The notes beneath the pieces were generated by a model that was not told where the DNA came from, ran no database searches, and was given only the letters and a program-made list of their open reading frames with translations. Position numbers and translations under genes: made by a program. From the NCBI RefSeq assembly GCF_003590095.1, contig NC_039493.1:7440001-7504000 (forward strand): DNA of 64,000 bases, given 5' to 3'. Below are positions 48,681 to 62,690 of this stretch, one piece after another. The DNA is from Trichoplusia ni (taxonomy: Eukaryota > Arthropoda > Insecta > Lepidoptera > Noctuidae). The stretch's first letter is position 1. Every line of letters begins with the position of its first letter.

Positions 48681-51075
48681 CGCATCGCTGTCCATATCAT
48701 AGTTGACAAGTTAACGATGTTGACCGAGCGCGGGACGCTAATTCCCTTTATATTGGATTTGCACGATCGCACGTGCTGAGAATAGAATTGCAGTTTCATG
48801 TACGTTCTCGTGATCATTTTTTTGTACGGGATGTGATTTGTACATGTAAATTTTTGTGACGTGTAGTAAAAAGGTTAGGTAATGAAATATGAGGTGGCGT
48901 AATGAATTACGGAAATAATTGTAAAAGGACATAGTTATAATGTTGGTTTACAGGCGGTTACCATGTTTAACATTTACCTAATTTATACGATACAAATTTT
49001 ATCTGTTTCTTTTTCAATTTTTCAGCAGGCAAATATTCGTTTGTCTGTTGTCTTCTGAATTTCGACTAAAATTTGCTTTCCCTGTTTGCTAGCAATTGTT
49101 AAACATTGCAACCATTTCATTACAATACCGTATAAGTACACATTTTGCAATATTTCTATGTAACAGCTTTTACAGAATGGTGCACACACAACGAGTCTGC
49201 CTACGCAAATGAGCCTGAGGTCTGAGTCAACGATCCCCTACTTAGATATAACCGACCCACGTTTCTTACGTGACACCCAGCATTTCTATTTATATATTTG
49301 TAATTTCTCTGCGTATTTTCATTACGAACGTGGTATGCTAGTAAATTAGTAAAACTGTTTCGATACTTGAGTTCTCATGATGTGTTTTAGGTACTATTAC
49401 AAGTTTAATTTTAGTTTTTTGAGACATAATTCAGATACATTGCACCTATAATGTGATTTTCTTCAGCTTATGGAACTAATTGACTGAATTGAGATCACAT
49501 TCACAAGAAATAATCGTGGGGCAGCTTAGAACGGTAGCAGAATGTAAAGTGTTTTTGTTGTCGTCGACCTCGTGTGTAAACACGGCGCAACTCTATGTGC
49601 TGTACTATAGAGTGACGCACGTGCTCGCCAATTTACACTCTACGTGCCGCTACAAAGACGGTCGGTGATATTGTTCTCGCAGGAATACTCCAGTGCTGAC
49701 ATCTGCAACTGAGATTTTCCCTTTCTCAAGGTTATCCCATTGTACTATCTCGTCAATATGATTCAACCTGCTCAGCAACAACAAGCTATTGTTTTACGTA
49801 CAAGGTCGGGTCACACCGCACAGTCAGCTCGCTGGAGGGCTACGCGATTGAGTTATCCGAATACCTAATTCTATCAAGGACGGGGTCACGGGCTCGCGGG
49901 CTCGAGTTTGTGCTGTTTATGGGATTGAGTCCCATATTGAAACTTTTCTATTTGCCCACTGTAGCGTGATAGTAACAGCCCTAATTTCAATTCCGTAGCA
50001 ACGAGCTAGGGTATTGTTACGAACGTTTGTCTGAATAACTTTGAAAGAGTTTCTACCTAAATCGCGGACCCTTGGAAAGGGGCGCATTTCGACGCGGTAT
50101 CACGTACAGTTCCCAAATGAAATTTCCAAGCTCTAAGACGTAGACTACGCGAGGTCCTCGGGGACCGCTCTGCTGGCTTGTGAATGGCTCCTGATATTTG
50201 CTTGCACATTCACCTCGTCTCTCTCGCAAAGTCTGCTTACCCGTAAGAGTGCCATGAATTGAAATTGCTCACACTTTCCTTTTCTTTGGCGAGCTATTGT
50301 GGCGTTTTTATAGATTTTGGAAAATCAAACCGTTATTTCAGAAGCTATCTATAATATGTATAAAGTATTAAGTGACGATAATCACGAAGAAAGATGTGTT
50401 TGTATTGAGCGCCAGTAAGAGCCAGTGTGACGATATTTTCTGTCCAAATTTATTTTATTTTAGTCTGTAAAATGATAATGGTACGAATCATAATGGGTCC
50501 TCCTTTAATTATTCAGGTATTCGAGGAACGTTTTAGGTAAAATACGCCGGTCGACGCCGGGGTTGTATTTTTAGACCGGCCACAGATGGCGAAGGTCGTT
50601 CCAGTACAGAATGCTGCTTATTTATTTAACGCCGCCTACACAACGCGTCCGCCTGTCTCTCCCATTTGCAATGAGACATATAAAAAAACCCATAACTGCC
50701 GTAACTAGGGTGGCACAGCGATGACATTTTTGGTATATTTTTTTCGATATGCCCGCCGTGCAAGCGCTGATCAGACATGTGTGACAGCATTTGAAGAGGA
50801 ATTTTATCATTTTTATGAATTTTGCGCGTTGAAATTCGTAAATTTATAGATTTAAACTATACTTTAGGAAGTAGGTATCTTTCACTAGACTTTATGGGAA
50901 GAACTTGAACTTATTATTCTAATCTGGAAAAAAGGTTTTTCTTTTCATTATTATGTCTTTTGGGACTTTAATTGGACACTACAGAATCCTAATGAGTTAG
51001 GGCTAGATGTGTACATATTTAATAAGGTTTTATTTAGATTAATTTACCCATTTAGCTGTTCTACTAAAGGGAAGA

Positions 51076-51438
51076 GGAGCTCGTGGCTAAGCTATAACCG
51101 CAGAAGTGATTCGATCACAGGTTAAGCTATGCTTGACGCGGTTGGTCCGTAGATGGGTGACCATCTTTGTCATAACGAGTTCCTCCGTGTTTCGGAAGGC
51201 ACGTAAAATTGTGGGTCCCGGCTGTTATTCCTACATCTTTGACAGTCGTTACAGGTAGTCAGAAACTTGAAAAAGTCTGACAGCCAGGCTAACCAAGGGG
51301 TATCGTGTTGCCCAGGTAACTGGGTTGAGGAGGTCAGATAGGCAGTCGCTCCTTGTAAAACACTGGTACTTAGCTGAAACCGGTTGGACTGGTAGCCGAC
51401 CCCAACATAGTTGGGAAAAGGCTAGGCCGATGATGATA
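51076..51438 (+). mobile_element. SINE with 5S rRNA-like head
   Basis: The head (about 51108-51165) follows the internal part of 5S rRNA: 'cgatcaca', 'ttaagctatgcttg', 'gcggttggt' and 'agatgggtgacc'. The last is the box C region of the 5S internal promoter. The body and tail ('ggaggtcagataggcagtcg', 'ccgaccccaacatagttggg', ending in 'gatgatgat') are of a type I recall from moth SINEs that can also carry tRNA-derived heads. RNA polymerase III transcription and LINE-driven mobilisation are family knowledge. The copy looks nearly full length. It is oriented with the kinesin gene. Confidence 0.75.
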
Positions 51439-54400
51439 GCTGTTCTACAATGATAAATATGCAATAGTCTAGATTAACAGACAAAACAGAGATATTATTT
51501 GATGGTTGTGTGAATTTCTTTGACATTGTTACGTCGTTTTTATGATTCATTGTCCGCGAAGCTGTAAACATGTACGAAACTAATCTTAAACAAACAAAGC
51601 CTTTATTCACCACCAGATAATTAAAAAACCTGCAAAAAGTAAATAATTATATTGAAAAACCAAGAAAAAAGCCTTTGAATTTTACTTCGAAATCCGCGAT
51701 TTTGGACCATTAGATAGGAAAAATATGTGCTTTTCTAATAAGAAAACATTTTTGTCACATAGAATAACTTGCAGTACGTCGTAGATGTCAAAGTAAGCAA
51801 AGTAGTTCGTTCTGTTATTGTAATTAATAATATTCGGGTGCGTGCTGGCCAGGGGTCGTCGCGTGTTTAGCTTTCATTATGCCGCCGCCCGCGCCCAGCA
51901 AATATAGTCCTGTCATATAGTTCGCTATATCTACCGCCTCTTATTATATCGAGGAATTCGGCTGGTTATTGCGTTGCCTGTCATTCGTACGATCAAAAAC
52001 GTAATAGTGAATGCTTTGAACATCGTCCGTGTTCCCCAAAAAGTACCTAGGTGAGAATAACGAGTTGCTCGTTTGACAACAGTCAAACTTTCTCCGTAGT
52101 TTTATTTGAAACCGTCACTTTTATCAAAGTCAGAAACCGATTTTAACATTAAATTCCGAGTTTTATTGTAGCGTACTCATCACTGTTGTCCGTTTATGCT
52201 TTTGTTTTTACTGTCTGAATAGATTTCTGCGAAAACTGTCGCTGGCAGCTCGCCAATGTTTATTGTTTTTTATTAACGTATTTTTAAAAAATCAGAATAC
52301 TTGTTTTAACTGAAATAATTTAAAGGATTTAAACCTTGCAGAGAATGCAGTACCAACATGAACGTGTATGTTGCGTTGCTTAAATATATGGTCAGCAAAA
52401 TCGTTATTCAGGTTATAAATTTATAGTAAACGGTGTTTTCAATGAACCTGACCTCACAAATAGGAAAATATAGAATAATAGCTGGAAAAAATAGTAAAGT
52501 AACACTTTTCTTCTCACGCTCTACTCAAACGACAACAAACACAAAGTATCATTTTTATAAAATAACGAAGGCAGATTTTACAGACAAACAATTTTCTTCG
52601 GCATGCCTTTGAGTGGAAGGTATTGAGACTATTCGTGACTTCGTAAAGTCAACGTTTTGTAGTCGGCGCACCCTGCGACCATACTTAGGGGGAAGCTTAT
52701 AAAATTATTCTCGTATTCCCTCGAGTCATTCATAAGGGGAAGAAAACTTTTAGGGAAATTCTCCGACCACCCTGTTATTACTATGTTCGCCACGTCACAT
52801 TAATAATAGCTTTATTTTTGACAAGACATTTTTGCCTTGGCGTTGTTGTTATTTCTAGTACTTAATATATTTTTTGCAGTAAATCATCGTTTAGGTACTC
52901 AAAGTTTGTAGCGTCCATTAGAAAAATAAGAATAATTAATGTTTTTCTCGGTATTTTTTAAGTCTGAAAACATAAATTTTGTTTCATTTTAATCAAAGAA
53001 ATGGTCTGCGGTAAATCAAAGACTCAATTAGTTATAATCTATTTGTATAGTCGTGTAATAATTAAACACAAATTATTCTATAACTACAGCGACCGCACCC
53101 AGTTGTAACGGAAAATCGATACCAACCACATTTCGCCTGAGAATTTGATTATCACCAAAATGTTTTCTATGGAACTTAAATTGAGCGTGGCCATGGCAAC
53201 CACAATAGATTTGCGTTTGAATACAAATTGTAGCCGATCTGTTTCGTTTATTTCTGTACTTCCGTCAGATGATCAATTCGTTGTAGGATGATATTGGCAA
53301 TTAGGTAAGGGTACACTGTTAGTGGTATTGGGCACGTACGGTCCGTTGGGACTTAAAGGCTCGCTGACATTCCCGTCAAGTTTATTTACCATAGCCACTT
53401 CCCCATTGTTAGGATTGTAAGATTTGTTTAAATTATCAAGCCTTTTATGGTATGAAAGCGAGAATGAGTCTTAAAGTGAGTCAGTTAAAGATAATTTTAT
53501 GAAATTTTATGAATATAACATTTTACTTCGTTTCTTCTAAGACAAATTTTGTTACGGAGAAGAGACCAACTGTATGTTATAACTCTACATTTGGTCTTTA
53601 TACTACTACGTTTAGTGACCTCGACGTGACCTTTCAATGGAATAATTCATTCATAGTATTGGAGTAACGACCTTCACAATCATTTAGTTAAATCTGCATA
53701 ATATAATTTCGTTTCCTTTCTGTGCAATATCTTTTTTGTGATTTAGATTAATCTCAGTAGTAGATATTAAAGATAATGTAAATTGTGGCTTCTTATATTC
53801 ACGCGAATGTTAGACATTGAATTTATCATGGACATGATACCTGCAAAGGTATCGAAATCGGGAACTAAAATCTAAAATTTAACGGCGATAAAATCCGTAA
53901 AAGTAGTTTCATTTCAACATAATATAAATTGCGTACTTTTCACTTTGGATATGTCCGCACTTAATATACATATGAATGCGAAACACGAAAATATTCAAGA
54001 TATTGAAGTTTGATGTAGGCCTTAGTGATTTTAGCTTTTTAATGTAACCATATATTTGAAGCTACATATTATATTTGTATTGGTAAAATACAAATGATTA
54101 CTTCTGTACTTTGCAAAAGATATTCAGAAATGAATGAAAAGGGAATTGAATGACAGACACAATTCTTATATCGATCTTCAAAACATAAACGCTTAAGTAA
54201 TACATACTCAATGTACATGCCGTCGATAACGCTCCTATCGATAAGATAATGTAATCAATTCTCGTTACAAGTAACAGTATCTGTATCAACACGGTGACGT
54301 CTCCGGGCGGCGAGGTCGGTGCCTCTGCCGCGGTCGAATCGATACGTGCGGACACGGCGCGTCACTAGTGTTTACGTACCGTCACTAAGGCGACCGTTTC

Positions 54401-55181
54401 GATTCCTTAATGATGCGACTCAACATTTGCGCAGACAAGTGATTAGCGATATGCGAATGTTTACAACTCCAACCTTAAGATTAACACACTGCGAAACCTA
54501 TTTTGTTGTAACAGAAAAAGTTATAGAATCAAGCAGAATTATGTAACGGTAGCAATTTCAATATAGTTTTGATGTCAATGTCATATCAATCTATAGATAA
54601 GTAGCTGTCCGCAATTTAGATTAATTTCTATTTTAGGCAACAGACGTCTTCGTAACAATTGAATGTAACGAACTTATTATTTCTATTTGGTTGCTGGAAA
54701 TAAAATTATATTTACTGGTGCTGAAAGAACAAAGTTCGCGAAACTTTTGTACTCTGGTTATCCTTAAGAAAGTTACATTGTTTCTTGCTACATATCGAAA
54801 ATACAACAATTGTAAAGGTTTACTTAGAACTCACGTGAGTCACGTTGAAGGTTTCTCTATAGGCACAGCACTTCCTCGGCTCAGCTCACATTGTGAACTG
54901 ACTCTGAGTCGCTTAATACCGTGTAAGCCGCTTTTGCTCTTTTATTGAATTCAATGAATTGAAACTCGCTGAGCTGAATTACGATTGAAGTCAAGTTAAA
55001 GTTTTTATGACGTGTCATTAAAGTTCAGACTGGAGTTCTAGCTATAAATTATTCGTTTGATACAACAGCTTTAAGATTTTTCTCGAATGAAAATTTTTGA
55101 TGTTCGGTTTAGAGTGAAAAAGTTTGCATTTGAAACTTTTGTTCGCTTTTATAATACTAATTTATTTATGCTTTGTTTCAG

Positions 55182-55295
55182 GTAACTATTGGAGTTGAGT
55201 ACGCAGAACAGCAGACACAAATCAGTGAAAATATAGTATTAAATTGTTTACTTTTTTCTGGCATGATGACAAATTACTACGGGATACGGTATAAG
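55182..55295 (+). CDS. exon-like segment inside the kinesin intron
   Basis: A good acceptor ('tttgtttcag', ending 55181) and a good donor (AAG before 'gtaact' at 55296) bound 114 bp. The segment is open in just one frame, phase 0 at both ends, giving 38 residues such as VTIGVEYAEQQTQISEN. Phase 0 would fit directly after kinesin exon 2, but the peptide does not resemble the expected motor-domain segment. It could be an exon of a nested gene, a cassette exon or chance. I do not assign a product. Confidence 0.25.
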
Positions 55296-56188
55296 GTAAC
55301 TACGCAAATTACACATAAAAAAAGTATGCACACAAACATATTATAATTTTATCAGTTTAAACAAGAAAATGGTCCAAGTTTGCAAAAATTGCAAAACGCT
55401 CTCTTTCAGAATAAATTTTCGTTGCAAAGATGCAGACGATGCAGGTTAGAAACATATTTTTCCATCTCATTTACAGCAATATTCATGAATGCGCTGCATT
55501 GTCAATGCACAATGAATTCAGAAGCGATCACTTCGTAAACTCACGAGCGTTGTATGGAATAATAGATTCTACGTCGTGTTTATCAATAGAAGCTTACTGT
55601 TTGGAATAGCTTTAAACTAAAGCTGTCAATTTGTCTGTTTATTGACACTTCTTTGAATAAACTTAACAATATGGGTATATGTGACAGAGACTAGATAACT
55701 AAGTACACGACGACTGGTCTCCTCCTTTGTAAAGTGATAAAATCGCATATATATTTTTTTTCCTATCGTATAATCGTAATAAAAGCTCAAGTAAAATATA
55801 CTAGGTACCATTTATACGTAGAGTACAGTAAAATAAAAAAAAACATTCAAAAATACTATAGTCTAGCCTTTAATTCATGTAGCTATGTGTATAGTATACT
55901 AAATGTTCTTTATTGGGCTTTATACCACGCCCTCGAAGGGTACCGAAGAATTAGTATTCAGTGTTCGTTTCGAACGAGGGGGCAGGTGTCAAGTTCGAAA
56001 AAACGTGTCTCGGGGGACCGTAGTAAGTCATTATAATGTCATCTGTTGCTTGTCGTTTATAATTTGTATGTATGTTCGTTATTTTGTATACTAACTACCT
56101 ATATGACGTAAAAGGTAAAAAAACTTTACTATGATGTTTGCTATTATGTAGTGTGTTTTCGTTTGACGTGAAAACCTTAATTATGTAA

Positions 56189-56363
56189 AACTAGCTGTTG
56201 CTCGCGATTTCGAGCTCAACGAAGTCAGATAAGCATGTGTTACTCACAACATTAACTACATCCATATTGCCTTTCATCGAAATCGGCCTAGCCTGGTCGT
56301 GAAGAGGTAACAAACTTACACAAATACATACAAAAGACGTTCACTTTATTATATTAAATTAGT
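56189..56363 (+). mobile_element. second, more diverged copy of the 'ctagctgttgc' repeat
   Basis: It starts 'aactagctgttgctcgcgat' and shares the 5' motif with the copy at 44375. The body has 'atcgaaatcggcctagcc' and 'gaagaggtaacaaac', and the end is 'ttatattaaattagtgtg'. It looks like a diverged or different subfamily member. It is non-coding. Confidence 0.5.
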
Positions 56364-58263
56364 GTGAGGTGTGATTCCTATATTTGGATAAATTTTTATA
56401 AGCAATAAACTCGTGTGACACGAAAGGTAAGTAAAATAATATCCGTAATTCAATTCGTTATATTTTTCATTCACTCTGAGTAAATAAGTGTCGTCAACCA
56501 ATTAGGTACAGATGGGGCTTGCCTTAATTAAAGTTTTTGAATTTTCGTGTGTTCTCCTTAAACGAAGCAACACAACATTTTGATTCCAAAGAAAACTCGG
56601 CAGCCTTATCTTTTCTTTATTTCATTCGTCGCTCTCTTCAAGAAAATAATTAAGTTTTATATCTTGAATTAAGTTTATGATTTTTCATTTCACAAACTAT
56701 ATTAGTATAATTTCATACTAGATTGGTCTGTCAGAATGTCTGACAGCTTAATTGATGTATATCTGTGTTCTCAGTACCTATACCACACCTATTTACAACA
56801 ATACACTAATAACGTTAATAGAGAACGTTAATTACGTGAGTAGTTATAACGCTTTAACTGTCAAATTAATATAATAAGGGCGTATTGCAGGTACTTTGCA
56901 GTTAATTACTCGTGTTGTGTAATTAAATGGAGTGCGAATGAAAGTACCTGTTTCATAAATTATATTGATAGTATCACTTTCCTCTGCCGACGTCAGCGGA
57001 CTGAAATAAATTTATGGTTAGCTTGAGTTTACGTTTCCTGTGTTTAGGTAATTTTTGGGCTAGTCTTCTGGCTTGTTTTAAACAGTTTAAATTGATACGG
57101 AATAATTTCGGGAGGCGAATTGGTATTATGTATGAACTAAACACAACTTATTTTAGAATAACATATGACTTAGAAAAACCATTCGAATTTCAAGGATATT
57201 TAACTCAAATTGCTCGCGCCATTAATTTCTCTCCGGTCCAATGATTTATTGATATTGCCTAAGTGTCTGCAGCTTTGTGCCGAGTGTCTCGGAATTGATA
57301 TCTGTCATAACAATTGGTAGAACCGTGTTAGTCTAGACGCCACACTGAGTACGTTAAAGCCAATCGTAAAGATTTATTGTGTTTGCTGGACCGTGTAAAA
57401 CGCCAATACGCTGACGGCCTGTCGTGTTCTAGTGTTTCTCTTAAATAGTGGTACCTATTAAATTTGCTTTCTGATTCAAGATTGTGCAAGTTCAAACAAC
57501 ATTTTTGCTAACTGTACAATTTGACGGAATTGCATTGATTTGTAATTGATTGATTCAAAAGTTAAGAAAGTTGAGAGAGAGTGTGTTTAATTAGGTACAT
57601 GATTTTGTACAGGCGAATGTACAGTTGAACGACAAAATACACGTGTACACGAGCGGTACTAATTTGTATCGTAAAATGACAAATACGTGTTAATTGTTCG
57701 CTTCACTTTCAGCGGAAAATTACGCGACGAGTACCTAATTTTCTCGTATATATTTTCATTTTACCTACCGACAGTGATTTGTTTAAAATTTATGAATTTA
57801 TCACTTTGTTGATTAATAAAGCAATTTGAAGGTTTTTTCCTTAAATAAAAACGCGTTAGTAAAAATGAGTTCGAGATCTTTGTTTTATGAAAATTTAATT
57901 AAAATCATTTGTGAGTGATTGATCCCTACACATTTCAGTTTTATGTAAATGTTAAAGTACTCTTAAACGAACAGGTTACGTTCGATATATCAGTAATTAA
58001 AATCCTAGTAAGCAGGGTACACGTCACCTATCCAAGAAACATCGGTCCACTGTCGTTACCCATTGGAAATTAAACCAGGATACTGCCAGACTGAACGAAT
58101 CCAACTGCATACGAGTTAATAAACATATCGCGAATTTTAATACCATGTAACACGTGATCGTTATCGCGTTCCGTGTCTCAAAACGCATTGATAAGCCATT
58201 ATAAATATGTTCCAGTTTTAAATAATCATGAGCTTTTAGTCACGAAGTAAACCGAATAATTAT

Positions 58264-58307
58264 GGTATCGAGTTGAACAGGAATCCCTTCCTGTTCAACT
58301 CGATTCC
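58264..58307. repeat. 17-bp perfect hairpin, 4-nt loop
   Basis: Arms 58267-58283 and 58288-58304 are exact complements around TCCC. After one mismatch the next two pairs also match, so 19 of 20 pairs form. The stem is shorter than a usual pre-miRNA. It could be a fold-back or a protein-binding site. Confidence 0.7.
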
Positions 58308-61300
58308 CGAGCTCCCGCTCAAGGATTTCGATAAGGGCTTGGAGGATTCCGAAATTAGAGTAAAAAGGTTCCGTACGTGACCATGAATAAATCTAAGTGA
58401 AAATTTATAAAAATTGTAAAGCGTTGTGACTTTATTAAAATAAATGTTGTCTATTTATTTACCGAGAGCTTATTCATAGAAAGGATTTGCTATCTAAATA
58501 CTTGTGAAACGACTAGTAAGATACGAAATGCCAATGAAAATTCCAGTACATCTGAAGGTAAAATAAACATAATCTATTTATATTCACAAACGTGTTTTTG
58601 TTTTGTTTGTTTAGTACTTTTCTAATTCAATTACTAAAAACTTTAATATTCATTAGTTTTGCGGAGTTTGTTTACACCAAGCTTAATAGATATCGTAAGC
58701 ACGTCGAATCGGTATGCTTTTAGTATGTTCTTCTTAGTGGTTTAGTATTCTACCACTTCAGCCCTTTTCAACAAGAATAACAAAAAATATTTCCGCCTAA
58801 TTTACTTTTTCAAAAAAGAAAAATAAAATCGAGTCATGCGTTCAAGAGGTATAGTGACGCAGCCTTACACAAATAGCGTATTTGCGTTAAGGGTTAAAAC
58901 TTTACCAAAACTTGTGATTTTGTGAATTGTTTCAAACTTTTTGCATCCCTGCCATGGGTTTAAAATGACTCATTATATAGTTTTGTAACGTCTAGTAAAC
59001 TACCATTAATTAATCGGTATAACAAACATACTATTACTACGTTCAGTTATTAATTACTAGAAAATTTTGACGAGAATTTTTCAAGGAAAATATTTTGTTG
59101 ATAATAACGTTTATAATAACGTAATAACGTTTAAAAATAGCTGTTCTAAAACTGTTCTAAGATTAATGCTTAAAGAACAAGGAAAACTCTTATCTTAATA
59201 AAGAGACTATCAAGATTTTAAGGAAGTAGCCCGAATATTAGACAATAACACTAGCGACAGGTCAAAGATACTTGCAAGAATTTCCATATAAGGATGACAT
59301 GGACGTGGTTATCGCACGTCCTTGGACAATCTGAATAAATATCCAAGTTAGATTTCAACAAACGATTTTCGTTCGTGACGTCTTAGTCTCTCCAACAAGT
59401 GATCTCTTTTCTCTATGAATAGCTGTAGAAAGCTGAACTCTACATTTCTACAGTAAATACCATGGACGTCTTCATTCTGACTTTCTGAGCCATCTTTCAC
59501 CGTAATAACTATTTCTAAACGCTAATTTACAACACTTCTAAATTGCTTTCTTGCTTTGATGTGATCATTAACACTGGAAAGACATGAAAGTCTACAAAAT
59601 TACTCTTCTTGGCTCAGGGCCTTTAACTTGAGAGAGAAAAAATGTTTCACCGTATCTATTTTCAGATTTTCTTTAAGGATGTTTTTGTTTGAATTAGTCA
59701 CGCCGTGCGTCAACATTATCAATGATACAATTAGCTGCTTCGGCCAATTTGAACACTCTGTAAATAATTATAAAATTAATTGCTCAATTTAAATAATAGA
59801 ATCACTTAATTTATGTGGTTCTAAATTTGTTCCGCAAATAGTATCAAATCTAAGTTGGTCTCGATAGAGCTGTTCAGGCATTGTAAACCGACCCCAATCA
59901 TTTTATATGCCAAAGTAGAGGGGCAAGTGGTAGAGTGTATACAACAGTCTTTATAACTCTTGGGAATTTTAAAATAACTTTTAAAAGTAATATCTTAAGT
60001 TTGAATCCTTTGAATAAACAGAAGTGGGGCAATATTACATTCAACGGAAAAGATACTTGTCTTTATTGTTTGTATTGCCCGGGGATAAGGAATAAAAGAA
60101 AGATACGCTTTGACTGAGAAAAGGGCAACGAAAACTAACCTTACATATGTTATAAAAGATTTTAACGAGTTATCAGGTAAAAATACATCCATTCAAGATA
60201 AAATCGAACGTATTTCAAAATAGAATGGGAGACGTAAGTTACCTCTCCGACATAAAATACCCATTCGCGTGCAGCCATAATTCAATTTAATTTAAAATAC
60301 ATTTGGTGTCGAGAAAATGTATTAGGTATAGAATTCTTGAGGTCCTAAATCTACTTAATGTGACCTACTTCCATTGCATAATACGTCGCGTATACCGAAC
60401 TCATTCCACATACGTGAGCTCGTCCATATTTTTAAAGCATCTTAGGATTTTCATATCATTACCGGTTTCCTGCGTTTTCCGTCCATGCGGAAAATTAATG
60501 CAAATTCTCGATCGTGAGCTATTTATCCCTTTAATTTGTGGAGCTCGCGATCGCTGCGCCCCCGTGATGAATAGCGGTATTATCTGATAATAATTAGTGT
60601 TGTCTTTCTCGCTTGCGACGATATGACGTAAGGACGTCGTTTATCATTCTATTGTGTCTCCCTCTTAAGGGAAAGGAGTTGGGTCTTGTTTTAACGACGT
60701 TTCTGTTTTATATGGGACATATTTGGGGTTTGGGCTTCAAGAATTATAGGTCCTTAAGTGGTCCATTCAATTCTGTGAAAAACACACTATCAGTAGTAAC
60801 CTGAGATGCATCTTCAAATTTAAAGATAGTTAAGTTTTTTTTTTATACTAAATGAACTTTTTACATCACCTATGAGAAAAAGTAACACTCAAAATAAATG
60901 ATCGACACTGTTTTAAGCAGTTCATCGCTACTTTCACAGAATTTGTCAGGTAATTTCTGTCTTTTCGTTTTAATATGTCAATTACCGCAACATGTTGTCA
61001 CAAAGCGTCGTCTGACAATATAATGTAAATTATTCAACCCGCTAATAACGATGAAGCAGGTTTGATCGAGACTTAAGCGTACCCCGCGCTTCCTTCTAAT
61101 AACAATTAAATTGATGACATAGTAACAAAATAAATGAAGAAAGGTAACATACTCAAGATCATCAGATACACATTACTTATTAATTTCTTAGTGCAGTAGA
61201 CGTATTGTTAGCCGAATACGTAGTCGTTCTGAACTATTTCTCATCATTATTTATCTTCTTAATAAAGGTTCTTAGCAGTCTGCGATCAGTTGCGAGTCCA

Positions 61301-62559
61301 AAATTTTGAGTTCATTTGATGTTAAATTAAGTTCACAATTAAAAGTCGATCAGATATGTTAAAGTATACAAGTAGCACCTTTTATTATTCAGTTACCTGT
61401 TCAAAATGTCAAACATTAATGCTAATTATTATAATTAAGTTTTTAACTGAATGTAGGTCGTTTCAATTTAAGCTTACATAGAGTACTAACAGATTAGGAG
61501 GTCACTCAACGTGAGTATGCCTAAATAAGGGCAAAGGGGCCACCTTGTGAACAAACTAGCGACCTTTTTACTTTGTTTGTTTACTAAAAAGGTTTCAACT
61601 AAAATTCAAACTCACGACTCTTACAAGTTTCATTAGCGATCTTTTTATTTTTGTTAAAGATGTTTTTGAGTATTCCTAGTAGTGTTTTTGTGAGCTGTCG
61701 TGGATTTGCTACTAGTTTTTAAAGATGAGCTCACTGCCGATTATCGTTTGTATAAATTGTTCATCAACATGCGAAACGTTGATTATTTTGCTAAACTTCA
61801 TTTTAAAATGACCTCTATCACAAATAATGCATACTAAATAGATAATAACTTCCAATGTTTGAGACATCGAATGGCGAATTTACAAGCGTAGCAAAATCAC
61901 AACAAGTTAGCTACACAATAGGTGACGAAACTTATTCACGTCCATTAAGATGAAATAGATTCTGACCTTGTGATGATCATCGTGACCGCCAGTCCGTGAC
62001 ATTGATTGTGTATGAGCATTGATGGCGAATTCTATTCTCAAATAAAATCAATTGATTCATTGAAACCATCGATATGTCGCAAAATTGACTAAAAAAGAAA
62101 ACATCGGCCCAAATAATATAATTTGCGAAGATTTCCTAAAATCACTTGAACAGTCTATGTTCAGTCACTAAATATCTTGTGTATCAGATTCGATGTCGTT
62201 ATACGTAATATGACAGACGCAAACAAAACTGTTTAGCAACAAAGTTATTATCCAATGAGCCGAGAGTTCCAAGCAAATTGTTTTATACGCGCACAATGTT
62301 TTCGTGGCGCGATAAATCGAGCCGGTTATCAATGATGTCAGCTTTTGTGTATAATTTTATCGTGTTTATGTTGACTCATTAGACTGGTTTTTTCTATCCA
62401 GCGAATATAAATATGTTATGGATAAACAAGTTTTTTTAGTGTTTCCGTTTCAGCAATAAGAGATCTATTTAGACTATAAAATGTTTATCACTTTTATAGA
62501 TTTATTGTAACATTTTTGCAAGTTCCCAAATAAAGTAAACATATCACCGTCCTGTCGCC

Positions 62560-62690
62560 AGCGTTTCAGCGTGAGCATAGCTGAAACGCTCCGAGCCACC
62601 GGGGCGCCGCCCCGTGACGTCATCGCCTCGCCCCTGGCCTATTCGGCCCTTAACACAGGGTAAACACGACCCATGTGTCATGTTTACCTG
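62560..62690. promoter_or_regulatory. GC-rich island with hairpin, CRE and paired FOX sites
   Basis: An 11-bp inverted repeat (62560-62570 with 62580-62590) is followed by the GC-rich 'ccggggcgccgccccg' and a full CRE TGACGTCA at 62615-62622. Then come two forkhead-type sites in opposite orientation (GTAAACA at 62660-62666, TGTTTAC at 62681-62687). In an AT-rich intron this looks like an enhancer or alternative promoter. No ORF clearly starts here. Binding is inferred. Confidence 0.35.

Noticed and set aside
59838..60010. SINE-like 'gtggtagagtgt' and 'gtttgaatcc' boxes
   Set aside because: The two boxes are spaced about 70 bp apart, too far for an ordinary A/B promoter, and no recognisable SINE body follows.
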